Assembly (NCBI RefSeq): GCF_004138285.1
Contig: NZ_SCFN01000019.1
Span: forward strand, 1-35,825
Direction: 5' to 3'
Source: Gottfriedia acidiceleris
GTDB lineage: Bacteria; Bacillota; Bacilli; Bacillales; Bacillaceae_G
Length of the DNA: 35,825 nucleotides
Positions 9,274 to 18,181 of the stretch are shown here, in pieces. The position numbers and the translations under genes are program-made. Numbering within the stretch: the first letter of the stretch is position 1; each line of letters begins with the position of its first letter. The notes below the pieces were generated by a model, which was given only the letters and a program-made list of their open reading frames with translations, searched no databases and was not told the DNA's origin.

Positions 9274-9778
9274 GAGGAAATATTAGCCAGTACAGGTCAC
9301 CGTTGTGAATTATTTTAAATTTGAAGTAAATTATTATATGAAACTAATTAATATCAAATGTTAAGTGAATCAGAAGCGGCAAAAAATTGGTTTTCACGAT
9401 TGTTTAAAGTAATCTCTAATTCTAAACCACTGAAGCCTATATTTTTTATTTTACTCAACCTATTGGAAGATGTGAGCTGACGTTCGAGAACCGCTGTTTC
9501 TTCGAAAGTGTTGGATGAAGAAGTTGGTGGCTTGGATTGATACGGACTAATCGTTTGATTTATTGTACGATCCTCTAATTTGAATAGGTTTCGAAAGTAC
9601 AATCAAAAGTCATTCCTCTGTGGGGATAAATGGGGTCAGGATTGCAATGGTTTCATTTCTTATCTGATTGCCCGACAAGAGATTAAAGGAAAAGTTTTTC
9701 GACCAACATAAAATGGTCAAAATAGAAATTACCCAAAAGGCACAATGATTTTTTAATTTAGCCCAATAAATTTAATAC
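9274..9778. other. 505-bp gene-poor scar between the Pse operon and lemA
   Basis: No convincing gene on either strand. The longest open frame (9602 to 9354, - strand, 82 codons) needs a TTG start and has no ribosome binding site, so I treat it as chance or a relic. Bases 9629-9649 read AATGGGGTCAGG then ATTGCAATG, which resembles the ends I associate with IS200-like/REP-associated elements, but no second copy or transposase is present. The block directly abuts the truncated end of lemA, so it is probably debris from a past rearrangement. Confidence 0.5.
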
Positions 9779-10171
9779 CTATAAGCTCCCTTCTAGGCTA
9801 TCCATTAATGCTTGGAAATTTTGATTTGATTTTAAATCAGGATAGTTTTCTACGACTACTAATAGACGACTTAGTGCACCAGACAATTCTGCATCAGCTT
9901 TACTTTTATCAGCAGTCGTTTGAGCACCAGCTAATTTTGCGCGTGCATCTGTTACTGAAGCAATCACATCTTTCTCTTGTGTAGCATATCCTTTTACTGT
10001 ATTAACTAAATTTGGTATTAAATCTGAACGACGTTTTAGTTGGTTATCGACTTGCGACATTTTATTTGTTACATTTTCTTCCTGAGTCACAAAGCTATTA
10101 TAGCTTCCAACACCCATAAAGATTAGAACGACTACAATAATTAAAGCAATCCATATTCCTTTATTCTTCAA
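9779..10171 (-). pseudogene. lemA: LemA family protein, C-terminally truncated
   Basis: LemA proteins are small membrane-anchored helical proteins of unclear role. Here a membrane helix (IWIALIIVVVLIFMGVG) is followed by family hallmarks NSFVTQEENV, RRSDLIPNLVNTVKGYA and VVENYPDLKSNQNFQALMD. The protein then stops after DSLEGSL, where family members continue with about 50-60 more residues (a TENRI...RYN helix). The sequence past the stop has no trace of that part in any frame, so this is a deletion or rearrangement rather than a single frameshift. I chose the TTG at 10171 because GGAG lies nine bases before it; an ATG at 10192 would add seven residues. About 131 aa remain. It may be an inactive remnant; a stable short form is possible. 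Confidence 0.75.
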
Positions 10172-10310
10172 GAAAAAACACTCCATTTCCAAAATATGTA
10201 TTTTTAAAGATGATAGTATTAATATTTAACCATATTATTTGATATAAAGCATTTTTATTCAAATATTGAATGACAATTTAAATAAAATTAATAAAAATTT
10301 AATTATCTAT

Positions 10311-10340
10311 TTGACTTAAACGTTTTATTTGTGATATAAA
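10311..10340 (+). promoter_or_regulatory. Probable sigma-A promoter of the tyrS leader
   Basis: TTGACT (10311-10316) and TATAAA (10335-10340) with an 18-base spacer, placed just upstream of the T-box leader. Confidence 0.65.
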
Positions 10341-10346
10341 TGTTTC

Positions 10347-11913
<1,567 letters not shown>

Positions 11914-11924
11914 TATTGAACAAA

Positions 11925-12186
11925 CAGTGAACGAAAAAGCAGTAGTTTGGTTGGAAGTAGTCCAGAGAGCGAGTGGTTGGTGAAAACTCGTCTACACAAT
12001 CAAATGAATTACATTTCGGGAGTTTTCTTTTCGAAGTTAGTTGATCTAATGGAGGGAAGAACGTATATCTACGTTACAGATTCGAGTGATAAGGATTTTT
12101 ACTAAATATTAGTATTTCTTCTTATAACTAGGGTGGTAACGCGATCGAGGTCGTCCCTATTTTTAATAGGGGGCCTCGATTTTTTA
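11925..12186 (+). promoter_or_regulatory. Second tyrosine T-box leader (GNAT-NhaC operon)
   Basis: Starts within a few bases of the tyrS stop. Stem I carries TCCAGAGAGC and GTGGTTGGTGAA; the specifier is TAC (12010-12012) in ATGAATTACATTT, the same codon and near-identical context as in the tyrS leader. T-box AGGGTGGTAACGCG is at 12130-12143; the terminator ATCGAGG...CCTCGAT spans 12144-12180 and is followed by T residues. TGGT again fits the tRNA-Tyr end. I see no good -35/-10 pair in front, so it may depend on read-through from tyrS. Confidence 0.93.
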
Positions 12187-12214
12187 TTGTCTTTTTTTGA
12201 AAGGGTGAAAAATC

Positions 12215-12676
12215 ATGGAGATTGTTGCAACAAAAGATTACAGAATATTGGCAAAACTCAATGAAGATGTACAAAATTTACATGCTGAATTGTTTCCAGA
12301 TTTTTTTAAGGTTCACAATCTGGCGGAGATAACTGAGTTTTTCAAGAGTGTAGTTGATAAACCAGATCATCATTTTTTTGTAGTTAAAGATATTGAAGAA
12401 TTAGTTGGATATGCTTGGATTGAAATAAAACATATACCTGAAGGACCAATTAAAAAGGCTTTTCAGTTAGGTTATGTACATCAAATAAGTATTAATGAAG
12501 AAAAAAGAAATAAAGGATACGGTTCATTCTTAATCCATAAAATTGCTTCATTTGCATGTGAAAATAACCTTTCTAGAATCGAGCTAGATTATTGGATCGA
12601 TAATAAAAATGCAAGAAGCTTTTATGAGAAACTTGGATTTGTTAAACATCGTGAACATGTATATATGGATATATAA
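12215..12676 (+). CDS. GNAT acetyltransferase in the tyrosine T-box operon
   Basis: Soluble acetyl-CoA-dependent N-acetyltransferase of 153 aa. The acetyl-CoA loop is EEKRNKGYGSFLIHKI (Q/RxxGxG/A form) and the C-terminal ARSFYEKLGFVKH is the conserved GNAT beta-5/alpha-4 region. ATG 12215 follows GAAAGGGTGA. It is the first gene behind the second tyrosine T-box and only 18 bases before the transporter, so it is expected to be made when charged tRNA-Tyr runs low. The substrate cannot be told from sequence; a tyrosine-related amine or a peptide is possible only by context. Confidence 0.85.
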   Translation: MEIVATKDYRILAKLNEDVQNLHAELFPDFFKVHNLAEITEFFKSVVDKPDHHFFVVKDIEELVGYAWIEIKHIPEGPIKKAFQLGYVHQISINEEKRNKGYGSFLIHKIASFACENNLSRIELDYWIDNKNARSFYEKLGFVKHREHVYMDI

Positions 12677-12694
12677 ATAAGGGAGAGTATTAAA

Positions 12695-14074
12695 GTGAAA
12701 AATATTGAATTAGGTGCGTTAATCGCACTGTTTACAGTTATTATGTCTAGTTGTCTAGTTATATTAAAAACGGATCCACAAATTCCACTTTTATTATGTG
12801 TTGTTTGTTTAGCAGTTTTTGGACTTTTTAAAGGATTTAAATGGGAACAGATTGAAAATGGGATGAAAAAGGGAATTCAAAATGGATTATCCCCCACGTT
12901 AATCTTAATGATGATTGGTCTATTAATCGGTTCTTGGATGCTAAGTGGTACAGTACCAACATTATTATTTTACGGAATTTCTGTACTATCAGCTAAGTGG
13001 TTTGCAATCAGTGCAATTTTTATTACAATCATAGTTGCTAGTTTTACGGGTAGTACATTTACAACAATTGCTACAGTTGGTGTAGCGTTAATGGGAATCG
13101 CTCATATTATGGGGATTTCACCAGCAATTGCAGCAGGTGCGATTATTAGTGGTGCGTGTTTTGGTGATAAAATGTCACCAATATCAGATACAACAAACTT
13201 TGTTCCAAGTATTTTAGGGATAAAGGTTAATGAGCATATTCGACACATGGCATATACAACAATTCCAGCATTAATTGTTACGGTTATTTTATTCTTAATC
13301 ATCGGTATGGGTCATGGAAATACAGATATGGCACAAGTTACAGAAATGAAAAAAGCAATTTCATCTAGCTTTGAAGTGAATCCGTTGTTATTAATCCCAT
13401 GTTTAATTGTTTTTATTATGGCATTTAAAGGGTTTTCAACTTTACCAACGATGTCGGCTGGTATTGTTAGTTCATTATTTTTAGCATTTTTCATTCAAAA
13501 AGATATTTCTCTTGGAATAGTGTTTAAAACCTTACAAGATGGTTTCAAATTAGATACAGGAAATGAAATGCTTAATTCGATTGTTAACCGCGGAGGATTA
13601 CAATCAATGATGTGGTCAGTTTCATTAATTTTTATTGCCCTTGCTTTAGGTGGATTATTACAAGAGCTTCAAGTATTTGAGACATTAATTCAATCTTTAT
13701 TTAATTTGAAACGTAAAGGAAGTATTGTTATTGCAAGTACATTATCAGCTATGGGGGTAAATCTTCTAACAGGAGAACAATACCTTTCAATACTACTTCC
13801 TGGGCAATTATTAAAGGATGTATTTATCAAAAAAAATATTCCGCTTAAAAACTTATCACGTGCATTAGAAGATGGCGGAACACTTTTTAATCCAATCGTT
13901 CCTTGGAGTGTAAGTGGTGCCTTTTTTGCTTCAACATTAGGAGTACCTGTTATTGATTACTTACCGTTTTCATTCGTACTATTTATTACACCATTATTCA
14001 GTATGTTAGCCGCTTTATTCGGTAAAGGATTAGAAGTTGAAAATAAAGGTGAAAGTTCAAGGAATGTCGCATAA
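12695..14074 (+). CDS. NhaC-family transporter, probable tyrosine uptake
   Basis: Polytopic membrane protein of 459 aa with about 11-12 hydrophobic segments, e.g. LGALIALFTVIMSSCLVIL at the N-terminus. ISGACFGDKMSPISDTTN is the NhaC signature region. GTG 12695 follows AAGGGAGAG. NhaC proteins are annotated as Na+/H+ antiporters, but members sitting behind tyrosine T-boxes in Bacillus have been predicted by comparative genomics to carry tyrosine (YheL/TyrT type). The UAC-specifier T-box here supports the tyrosine reading strongly. Whether it exchanges Na+ or H+ for the amino acid is not visible. No terminator is obvious after the stop, so transcription may run into the next small gene. Confidence 0.85.
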   Translation: MKNIELGALIALFTVIMSSCLVILKTDPQIPLLLCVVCLAVFGLFKGFKWEQIENGMKKGIQNGLSPTLILMMIGLLIGSWMLSGTVPTLLFYGISVLSAKWFAISAIFITIIVASFTGSTFTTIATVGVALMGIAHIMGISPAIAAGAIISGACFGDKMSPISDTTNFVPSILGIKVNEHIRHMAYTTIPALIVTVILFLIIGMGHGNTDMAQVTEMKKAISSSFEVNPLLLIPCLIVFIMAFKGFSTLPTMSAGIVSSLFLAFFIQKDISLGIVFKTLQDGFKLDTGNEMLNSIVNRGGLQSMMWSVSLIFIALALGGLLQELQVFETLIQSLFNLKRKGSIVIASTLSAMGVNLLTGEQYLSILLPGQLLKDVFIKKNIPLKNLSRALEDGGTLFNPIVPWSVSGAFFASTLGVPVIDYLPFSFVLFITPLFSMLAALFGKGLEVENKGESSRNVA

Positions 14075-14131
14075 ACAAATTGTTTCTACGTAAACTAGTT
14101 TTTGTACGAACTGTTTAATGGAGGGAAAAAA

Positions 14132-14266
14132 ATGAGTCATGCAGCAGGTGGTTCAAAGAAAAATCGTCCTAGTGACGCAAATCATGTAGATGCAAAAACG
14201 AAAGCTCATCAAAAGAGACTTTCGAAGGATCAACATAATCCTATGGACTATAAGTATCCTAGATAA
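14132..14266 (+). CDS. Small basic 44-aa protein, unknown
   Basis: ATG 14132 follows a strong AATGGAGGGA (14118-14127). The 44-residue product is very hydrophilic: Lys/His/Arg-rich, no cysteine, opens MSHAAGGSKKNRPSD and ends HNPMDYKYPR. A long-stem terminator follows at once, which supports a real gene. Composition recalls minor small acid-soluble spore proteins, but I recognise no specific family, so spore function is only a guess. No promoter is obvious. Confidence 0.6.
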   Translation: MSHAAGGSKKNRPSDANHVDAKTKAHQKRLSKDQHNPMDYKYPR

Positions 14267-14290
14267 TTGAATAATTACTTTTGAATCAAT

Positions 14291-14340
14291 CCCTTATACG
14301 AAAGAAAGGACATTCGTTTCTTTTCGTATAGGGGATTTTT
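14291..14340 (+). terminator. Terminator after the 44-aa gene
   Basis: CCCTTATACGAAAGAAA (14291-14307) pairs with TTTCTTTTCGTATAGGGG (14318-14335) with one bulge, followed by a T-run. Confidence 0.85.
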
Positions 14341-14485
14341 TAATTGCAGTCGTCTAATTGACAAGTCAAAATTTTTATGGGGATTATTGTGAAGTATTTG
14401 TGGAATATTCCAAATTTTAGTGAAATCCTTTTAATTATTCGATAAAATAATAGTTAAAGTAATTTTATTTAAGGGGATAAAGGTA

Positions 14486-15067
14486 ATGAGCTTTTTTAAA
14501 ATAATTACATATACAATTATTATTGGGATACTAAGTTATTTATTCTGTATCATTTTTATCGGTGTAAATAGCATTTTGCAATATCAGCATAAAGTACCTA
14601 AAAACGCCGATTATGTCATTGTATTAGGTGCTGGATTGAAAAAGGATAAACCTACTAGAGCTTTACGTTATCGAATTGAAACAGCAGCTAAATATGCTAA
14701 GGAAAATAAAAGTGCAAAAATTATTGTTTCAGGTGGAAAAGGTAACGATGAATTGATTTCAGAAGCTGAATGTATGAGGGTTGAATTAATCAAATTAGGA
14801 ATTGGGGAAGAAAGAATCATTAAAGAAGAGTTATCGACAAATACATACGAAAATATGAAATTCTCCAAAAAACTCATTAATAATGATCAAGCAAAAGGAA
14901 TCGTTGTTACTAATGATTATCATTTATTTAGATCTTTAAAATTGGCTAAAAAGCAAGAATTGAATGTAGTTGGTCTTCCTGCAAAAACACCAAAAGTGAT
15001 TATACCTACTGCATACTTAAGAGAATGTTTATCCATTTTAAAAGCTACTTATTATAAACAAATTTAA
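14486..15067 (+). CDS. YdcF/SanA-like DUF218 envelope protein
   Basis: 193 aa with one N-terminal membrane helix (IITYTIIIGILSYLFCIIFIG) followed by a DUF218 domain. Core motifs DYVIVLGAGLKKDKPTRAL, KIIVSGGKGNDE, STNTYENMKFS and VVTNDYHLFRS fit the YdcF/ElyC/SanA family, whose domain is expected outside the membrane. E. coli members affect envelope integrity and antibiotic barrier; the reaction is unknown. ATG 14486 follows TAAGGGGATAAAGG. It stands alone between two unrelated small genes. Confidence 0.85.
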   Translation: MSFFKIITYTIIIGILSYLFCIIFIGVNSILQYQHKVPKNADYVIVLGAGLKKDKPTRALRYRIETAAKYAKENKSAKIIVSGGKGNDELISEAECMRVELIKLGIGEERIIKEELSTNTYENMKFSKKLINNDQAKGIVVTNDYHLFRSLKLAKKQELNVVGLPAKTPKVIIPTAYLRECLSILKATYYKQI

Positions 15068-15199
15068 TTTAGTAGGCAATCTATCATTTTTATAAAAACT
15101 ATTATTTAATTTGTACCAATGTCCGTTTCATTTTTTGGAATGAAACATTTTATATTATATGGATTTGCTTGTCCAAATAATATGAAAGGAGTGACGTTG

Positions 15200-15568
15200 A
15201 TGGCAAAATTTTTATCAACTGGCGTACTAAGAAGACATTCTAGTACTCAGTTTTTAACAGTGGAAGCTCTTAATGTTGACCCGGATGACTCTCGTTCTGT
15301 GAGTGTTTTAATGTTTGACTGGTCAAGTGGTTCACCAATCATTCTTCCTATGGTTGATCCATCTACAGTAACAATTCCACCAAATCAATATAGAACATTT
15401 AGATCTTTCCAACTTCCAGCAACTTTATTTGCTTATGAAATAAGAATTCTTCATCCAAAAGATCGAGATGTTGTAGTAAATGTATTTGGATTAAGTGACA
15501 TTGCATTTGACCCACAAGAAGGTAATAATGCAATGCAACATGACTTAGCGGTAGTGAAATTAAAATAA
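15200..15568 (+). CDS. Unknown 122-aa beta-rich protein
   Basis: I do not recognise the family. 122 aa, no signal peptide, no membrane segment, no cysteine; alternating hydrophobic stretches (QFLTVEALNV, SVSVLMFDWSSG, LFAYEIRIL, DVVVNVFGL) suggest an all-beta sandwich. I chose ATG 15200 because AAAGGAGTGACG lies just before it; the open frame extends 27 codons upstream without a ribosome binding site. A terminator follows about 40 bases after the stop. Many spore-surface proteins of Bacillus are small beta sandwiches, so a coat or exosporium role could be tested; nothing here proves it. Confidence 0.7.
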   Translation: MAKFLSTGVLRRHSSTQFLTVEALNVDPDDSRSVSVLMFDWSSGSPIILPMVDPSTVTIPPNQYRTFRSFQLPATLFAYEIRILHPKDRDVVVNVFGLSDIAFDPQEGNNAMQHDLAVVKLK

Positions 15569-15610
15569 TATAAAAGCTTATTTTAATACACCTCTCATTT
15601 CCGCATAAGT

Positions 15611-15644
15611 AGCCCTTCGAGTAAAGTCGAGGGCTTTTTTTTTT
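15611..15644 (+). terminator. Terminator after the 122-aa gene
   Basis: AGCCCTTCGA / TCGAGGGCT hairpin with one bulged T, followed by about ten T. Confidence 0.9.
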
Positions 15645-15670
15645 ACATATTAATGGGGTGTAAAATAATA

Positions 15671-15700
15671 AAAAAACCTCAATCAAATTTGATTGAGGTT
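15671..15700 (-). terminator. rpsD terminator
   Basis: AACCTCAATCAAA and TTTGATTGAGGTT (15675-15700) form a perfect inverted repeat; on the - strand it ends in a U-run (A-run 15671-15676). It lies 28 bases past the rpsD stop. Confidence 0.9.
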
Positions 15701-15728
15701 TCTCATCGCCTTCTAAGAAGCGATATTA

Positions 15729-16331
15729 TTAACGGTTGTAGAATTCAACGATAAGAGCTTCGTTGATTTCAGCTGGTAATTCAGAACGCTCTGGTAAGCG
15801 GTTGAAAGTACCTTCTAATTTGTCAGCGTTGAAAGTGATGTACTCAGGTACAAAGTTGTTAACTTCAACAGCTTCTTTAACTACAGCTAAGTTTTGTGAT
15901 TTTTCACGTAAGCTGATAGTTTGGCCAATTTTCACGCGGAAAGAAGGGATATCTACACGTTTGCCATCTACTAAGATGTGACCGTGGTTAACTAATTGAC
16001 GTGCAGCACGACGAGTACGAGCAAGACCCATACGGTAAACTACGTTGTCTAAACGAGTTTCTAATAAGATCATGAAGTTTTCACCATGTTTACCAGTTAA
16101 TTTACCAGCGATATCAAAAGTGCGACGGAATTGACGCTCATTAACACCGAACATGTGACGAAGCTTTTGCTTCTCTTGTAATTGTAAACCGTATTCTGAT
16201 AATTTTTTACGTTGGTTAGGTCCGTGTTGACCTGGAGCGTAAGGGCGTTTTTCTAATTCTTTACCCGTTCCGCTTAATGAAATGCCTAAACGGCGAGATA
16301 ATTTCCAAGTAGATCCTGTATAACGAGACAT
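15729..16331 (-). CDS. rpsD: 30S ribosomal protein S4
   Basis: Primary 16S rRNA-binding protein that starts assembly of the small subunit body. 200 aa, the usual size. [19 protein letters not shown] is the Bacillus-type N-terminus, without the zinc cysteines of some S4 proteins. [20 protein letters not shown] begins the S4 RNA-binding domain (about residues 90-155). I chose the ATG at 16331 because GGAGGAGA precedes it by seven bases; the frame is open 27 codons further but that part belongs to the leader RNA. It is monocistronic, with its own promoter, leader and terminator, as in B. subtilis where S4 represses its own synthesis. Confidence 0.98.
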   Translation of the reverse strand: MSRYTGSTWKLSRRLGISLSGTGKELEKRPYAPGQHGPNQRKKLSEYGLQLQEKQKLRHMFGVNERQFRRTFDIAGKLTGKHGENFMILLETRLDNVVYRMGLARTRRAARQLVNHGHILVDGKRVDIPSFRVKIGQTISLREKSQNLAVVKEAVEVNNFVPEYITFNADKLEGTFNRLPERSELPAEINEALIVEFYNR

Positions 16332-16517
16332 TGATAGTCTCCTCCTTAAGTTTTTATTTTGGAGTAAAATAAAAACGTTCGTGTAGCCCCAGTTTGTATA
16401 TTTTGCTTTCATGTATCCTCGCCCCAGCAGCCGGAGTTACGCGATGACACCTCTAAAATAGTAGAGGAACAAAATATATATCAAGCCTGTGCTTACAACG
16501 CTGCGTTATTTTACACA
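16332..16517 (-). promoter_or_regulatory. rpsD leader RNA, probable S4 autoregulatory site
   Basis: About 185 bases between promoter and rpsD, far longer than needed for a ribosome binding site. On the - strand it contains CCTCTACTATTTTAGAGG, a GC-rich block around GGCTGCTGGGGCGAGG, and the hairpin GTTTTTATTTT/AAAATAAAAAC (16350-16376) directly before the ribosome binding site. In B. subtilis the rpsD leader binds S4 and blocks translation; equivalence here rests on position and length, not on a checked structure. Confidence 0.75.
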
Positions 16518-16523
16518 AAAAAT

Positions 16524-16552
16524 AGTATAACAAGATAGTATAAAATAGTCAA
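16524..16552 (-). promoter_or_regulatory. rpsD sigma-A promoter
   Basis: On the - strand TTGACT (16552-16547) and TATACT (16529-16524) are separated by 17 bases: a near-consensus promoter firing into the rpsD leader. Confidence 0.88.
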
Positions 16553-16629
16553 GGTCAGTTTTATCTTTAACTTTCTATAAAAAGAAAAAAGAAATCCAAA
16601 TAAAGGATTCCCTTTTGAAATAAACTTTC

Positions 16630-17118
16630 TTATCTAATTGTTTCTTCAATTAAATTTACAATTGCTTGAAGATATTTTTGATCCATTTCATCAAAACGAT
16701 TGAATTCAGGACTATCGATATCTAATACTCCAATTACTTCACCGTTATGCATTAAAGGAATAACGATCTCCGAATTTGATGCAGCGTCACAAGCGATGTG
16801 GCCAGGGAATTCGTGAACATTATCGATTCTTTGAACTGTTTTTGTTTGGGCAGATGTACCGCAAACTCCCTTGCCGTATGGTATACGCACACACGCAGGA
16901 AGACCTACAAATGGGCCCAAAACTAATTCATTGCGATCTCCATCTTTTAAATAAAATCCAACCCAATTTATTTGGTGCAAAAACTGATTTAATAAGGCAG
17001 ATGTATTTGCTAAATTAGCAATTAGGTTATGTTCACCATCTATTAAAGCTTTAACTTGAGCTGTTAGAGTATTATATTGTTGTTCTTTCGTACCTGAATA
17101 TTCGACTTTTTGAAACAT
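16630..17118 (-). CDS. ytsP: Free methionine-(R)-sulfoxide reductase, GAF domain
   Basis: Single GAF-domain enzyme of 162 aa that reduces free L-methionine-(R)-sulfoxide, an oxidative-stress repair step in the cytoplasm. The three conserved cysteines are present: C76 (PACVRIP), C86 (GKGVCGTS) and C110 (HIACDAAS), with the same 10 and 24 residue spacing as in E. coli fRMsr (C84, C94, C118). INWVGFYL and VIGVLDIDSP are typical of this group. ATG at 17118 follows AAAGGGG. It lies back to back with refZ, as ytsP and yttP do in B. subtilis. A weak hairpin near 16591-16610 may end its transcript. Confidence 0.93.
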   Translation of the reverse strand: MFQKVEYSGTKEQQYNTLTAQVKALIDGEHNLIANLANTSALLNQFLHQINWVGFYLKDGDRNELVLGPFVGLPACVRIPYGKGVCGTSAQTKTVQRIDNVHEFPGHIACDAASNSEIVIPLMHNGEVIGVLDIDSPEFNRFDEMDQKYLQAIVNLIEETIR

Positions 17119-17264
17119 TTGTAGACCCCTTTCCCTATTTTATGTGAAATATCATAGCATATTTCGAAAGAATACTGGTAACTTTGTCGACCGATTTGTA
17201 GAGGAAATTATCATCTTTTCGCTAATTAATAAAGGAATTGATGTTGTAAAAGAGGGTGACGAGT

Positions 17265-17912
17265 ATGGAGCAAGATAAACTTGCAACAAAGAAGAAAGTC
17301 ATCGAGACAGCGCTTACGTTATTTAAAATTAATGGATACCATGGTACTTCAGTAAGGGATATTTCTAAAAAAGCAAATGTAAATATTGCGACGATTTCAT
17401 ATTATTTTAAAGGTAAACAAGGTTTACTTGAACATATCATAGTAGAGTTTTTAGAAGGATACGTTGAAATTTTAGATAAATATAGTTTGTCACTGTATGA
17501 TAAAAACGCAAATTTAATTTTAATGAACCTTGTTGGTGAAGTACTTAATTATTACTTTTTAAAAAAGGAATATGCTTCGATTTTTTACAGAGAGTTGACA
17601 ATCGACTCTGTCTTCATTCGTGAAATCATGATGACCTATTTAGCTAGAGAGCGTTATACTTTTACTCAAATTTATGATGCTATTCGTATTTCTAATGCGA
17701 AACTAACAATGCCATTTTCAGTCTTTTTCGTCCAGTTAAAATCCTTCCTTTCTACGCCGTACTTATTTCCAGGCTATTTAAATGAAGTATTGTATATACA
17801 GCAAAATGATATGTATTTTTTTGAAAGATATAAAGAGTATGTAGAGAAGTGGATCGAATCACTACTCGATATGGATGAGAGACTAGTTAGTCGAGTAGGA
17901 CTTTCATCCTAA
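17265..17912 (+). CDS. refZ: TetR-family regulator of Z-ring placement, RefZ
   Basis: DNA-binding protein of 215 aa. The TetR N-terminal domain is clear: KVIETALTLFKINGYHGTSV then the helix-turn-helix VRDISKKANVNIATISYYF (about 31-49) and FKGKQGLLEHII. In B. subtilis RefZ (YttP) is induced on entry into sporulation, binds sites near the origin and helps shift the FtsZ ring to the pole and trap the right part of the chromosome. Identity rests on the position between ytsP and ezrA and on the C-terminal ligand-like domain. I chose ATG 17265 with AGAGGGTGA right before it; a GTG at 17256 has no ribosome binding site. Confidence 0.87.
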   Translation: MEQDKLATKKKVIETALTLFKINGYHGTSVRDISKKANVNIATISYYFKGKQGLLEHIIVEFLEGYVEILDKYSLSLYDKNANLILMNLVGEVLNYYFLKKEYASIFYRELTIDSVFIREIMMTYLARERYTFTQIYDAIRISNAKLTMPFSVFFVQLKSFLSTPYLFPGYLNEVLYIQQNDMYFFERYKEYVEKWIESLLDMDERLVSRVGLSS

Positions 17913-17917
17913 AAGTT

Positions 17918-17959
17918 CGCCTTTTTCATTGTGAAAAATCACAATGAAAAGGCGTTTTT
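17918..17959 (+). terminator. refZ terminator
   Basis: CGCCTTTTTCATTGTG (17918-17933), loop AAAAAT, CACAATGAAAAGGCG (17940-17954), then TTTTT. A long, nearly perfect stem. Confidence 0.93.
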
Positions 17960-18181
17960 CGTTGTTTAAAAATCTGAAATTTCTACAAGCTTTTACAGTA
18001 TTTATTATAGTTTGATAAAAATATGAAAAAATTGAAAAAATTAAGCCAAAAATCAACTTTAACATGTTATTATTAACTATGACCTAAATAAAGAGCGATT
18101 TATTAATTCAAAAATTAACGTAAAAATAAATAGATTCTAAAATAGATTCAGATGGCATTTAGAGGAGGTACATCAGGAAAA

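Noticed and set aside
9540-9610. GACTAATCG and nearby bases look faintly like the 3' end of a 23S rRNA gene
   Set aside because: Only about nine bases match; the long conserved 23S helices before it are absent. No rRNA fragment can be supported.
15399-15686. 95-codon - strand frame
   Set aside because: It runs antisense through the 122-aa gene and the terminator region, has no ribosome binding site and shows no family pattern.
17181-17192. TTTGTCGAC upstream of refZ resembles a Spo0A box
   Set aside because: One key base differs from TTGTCGAA and no matching promoter spacing was found; too weak to annotate.
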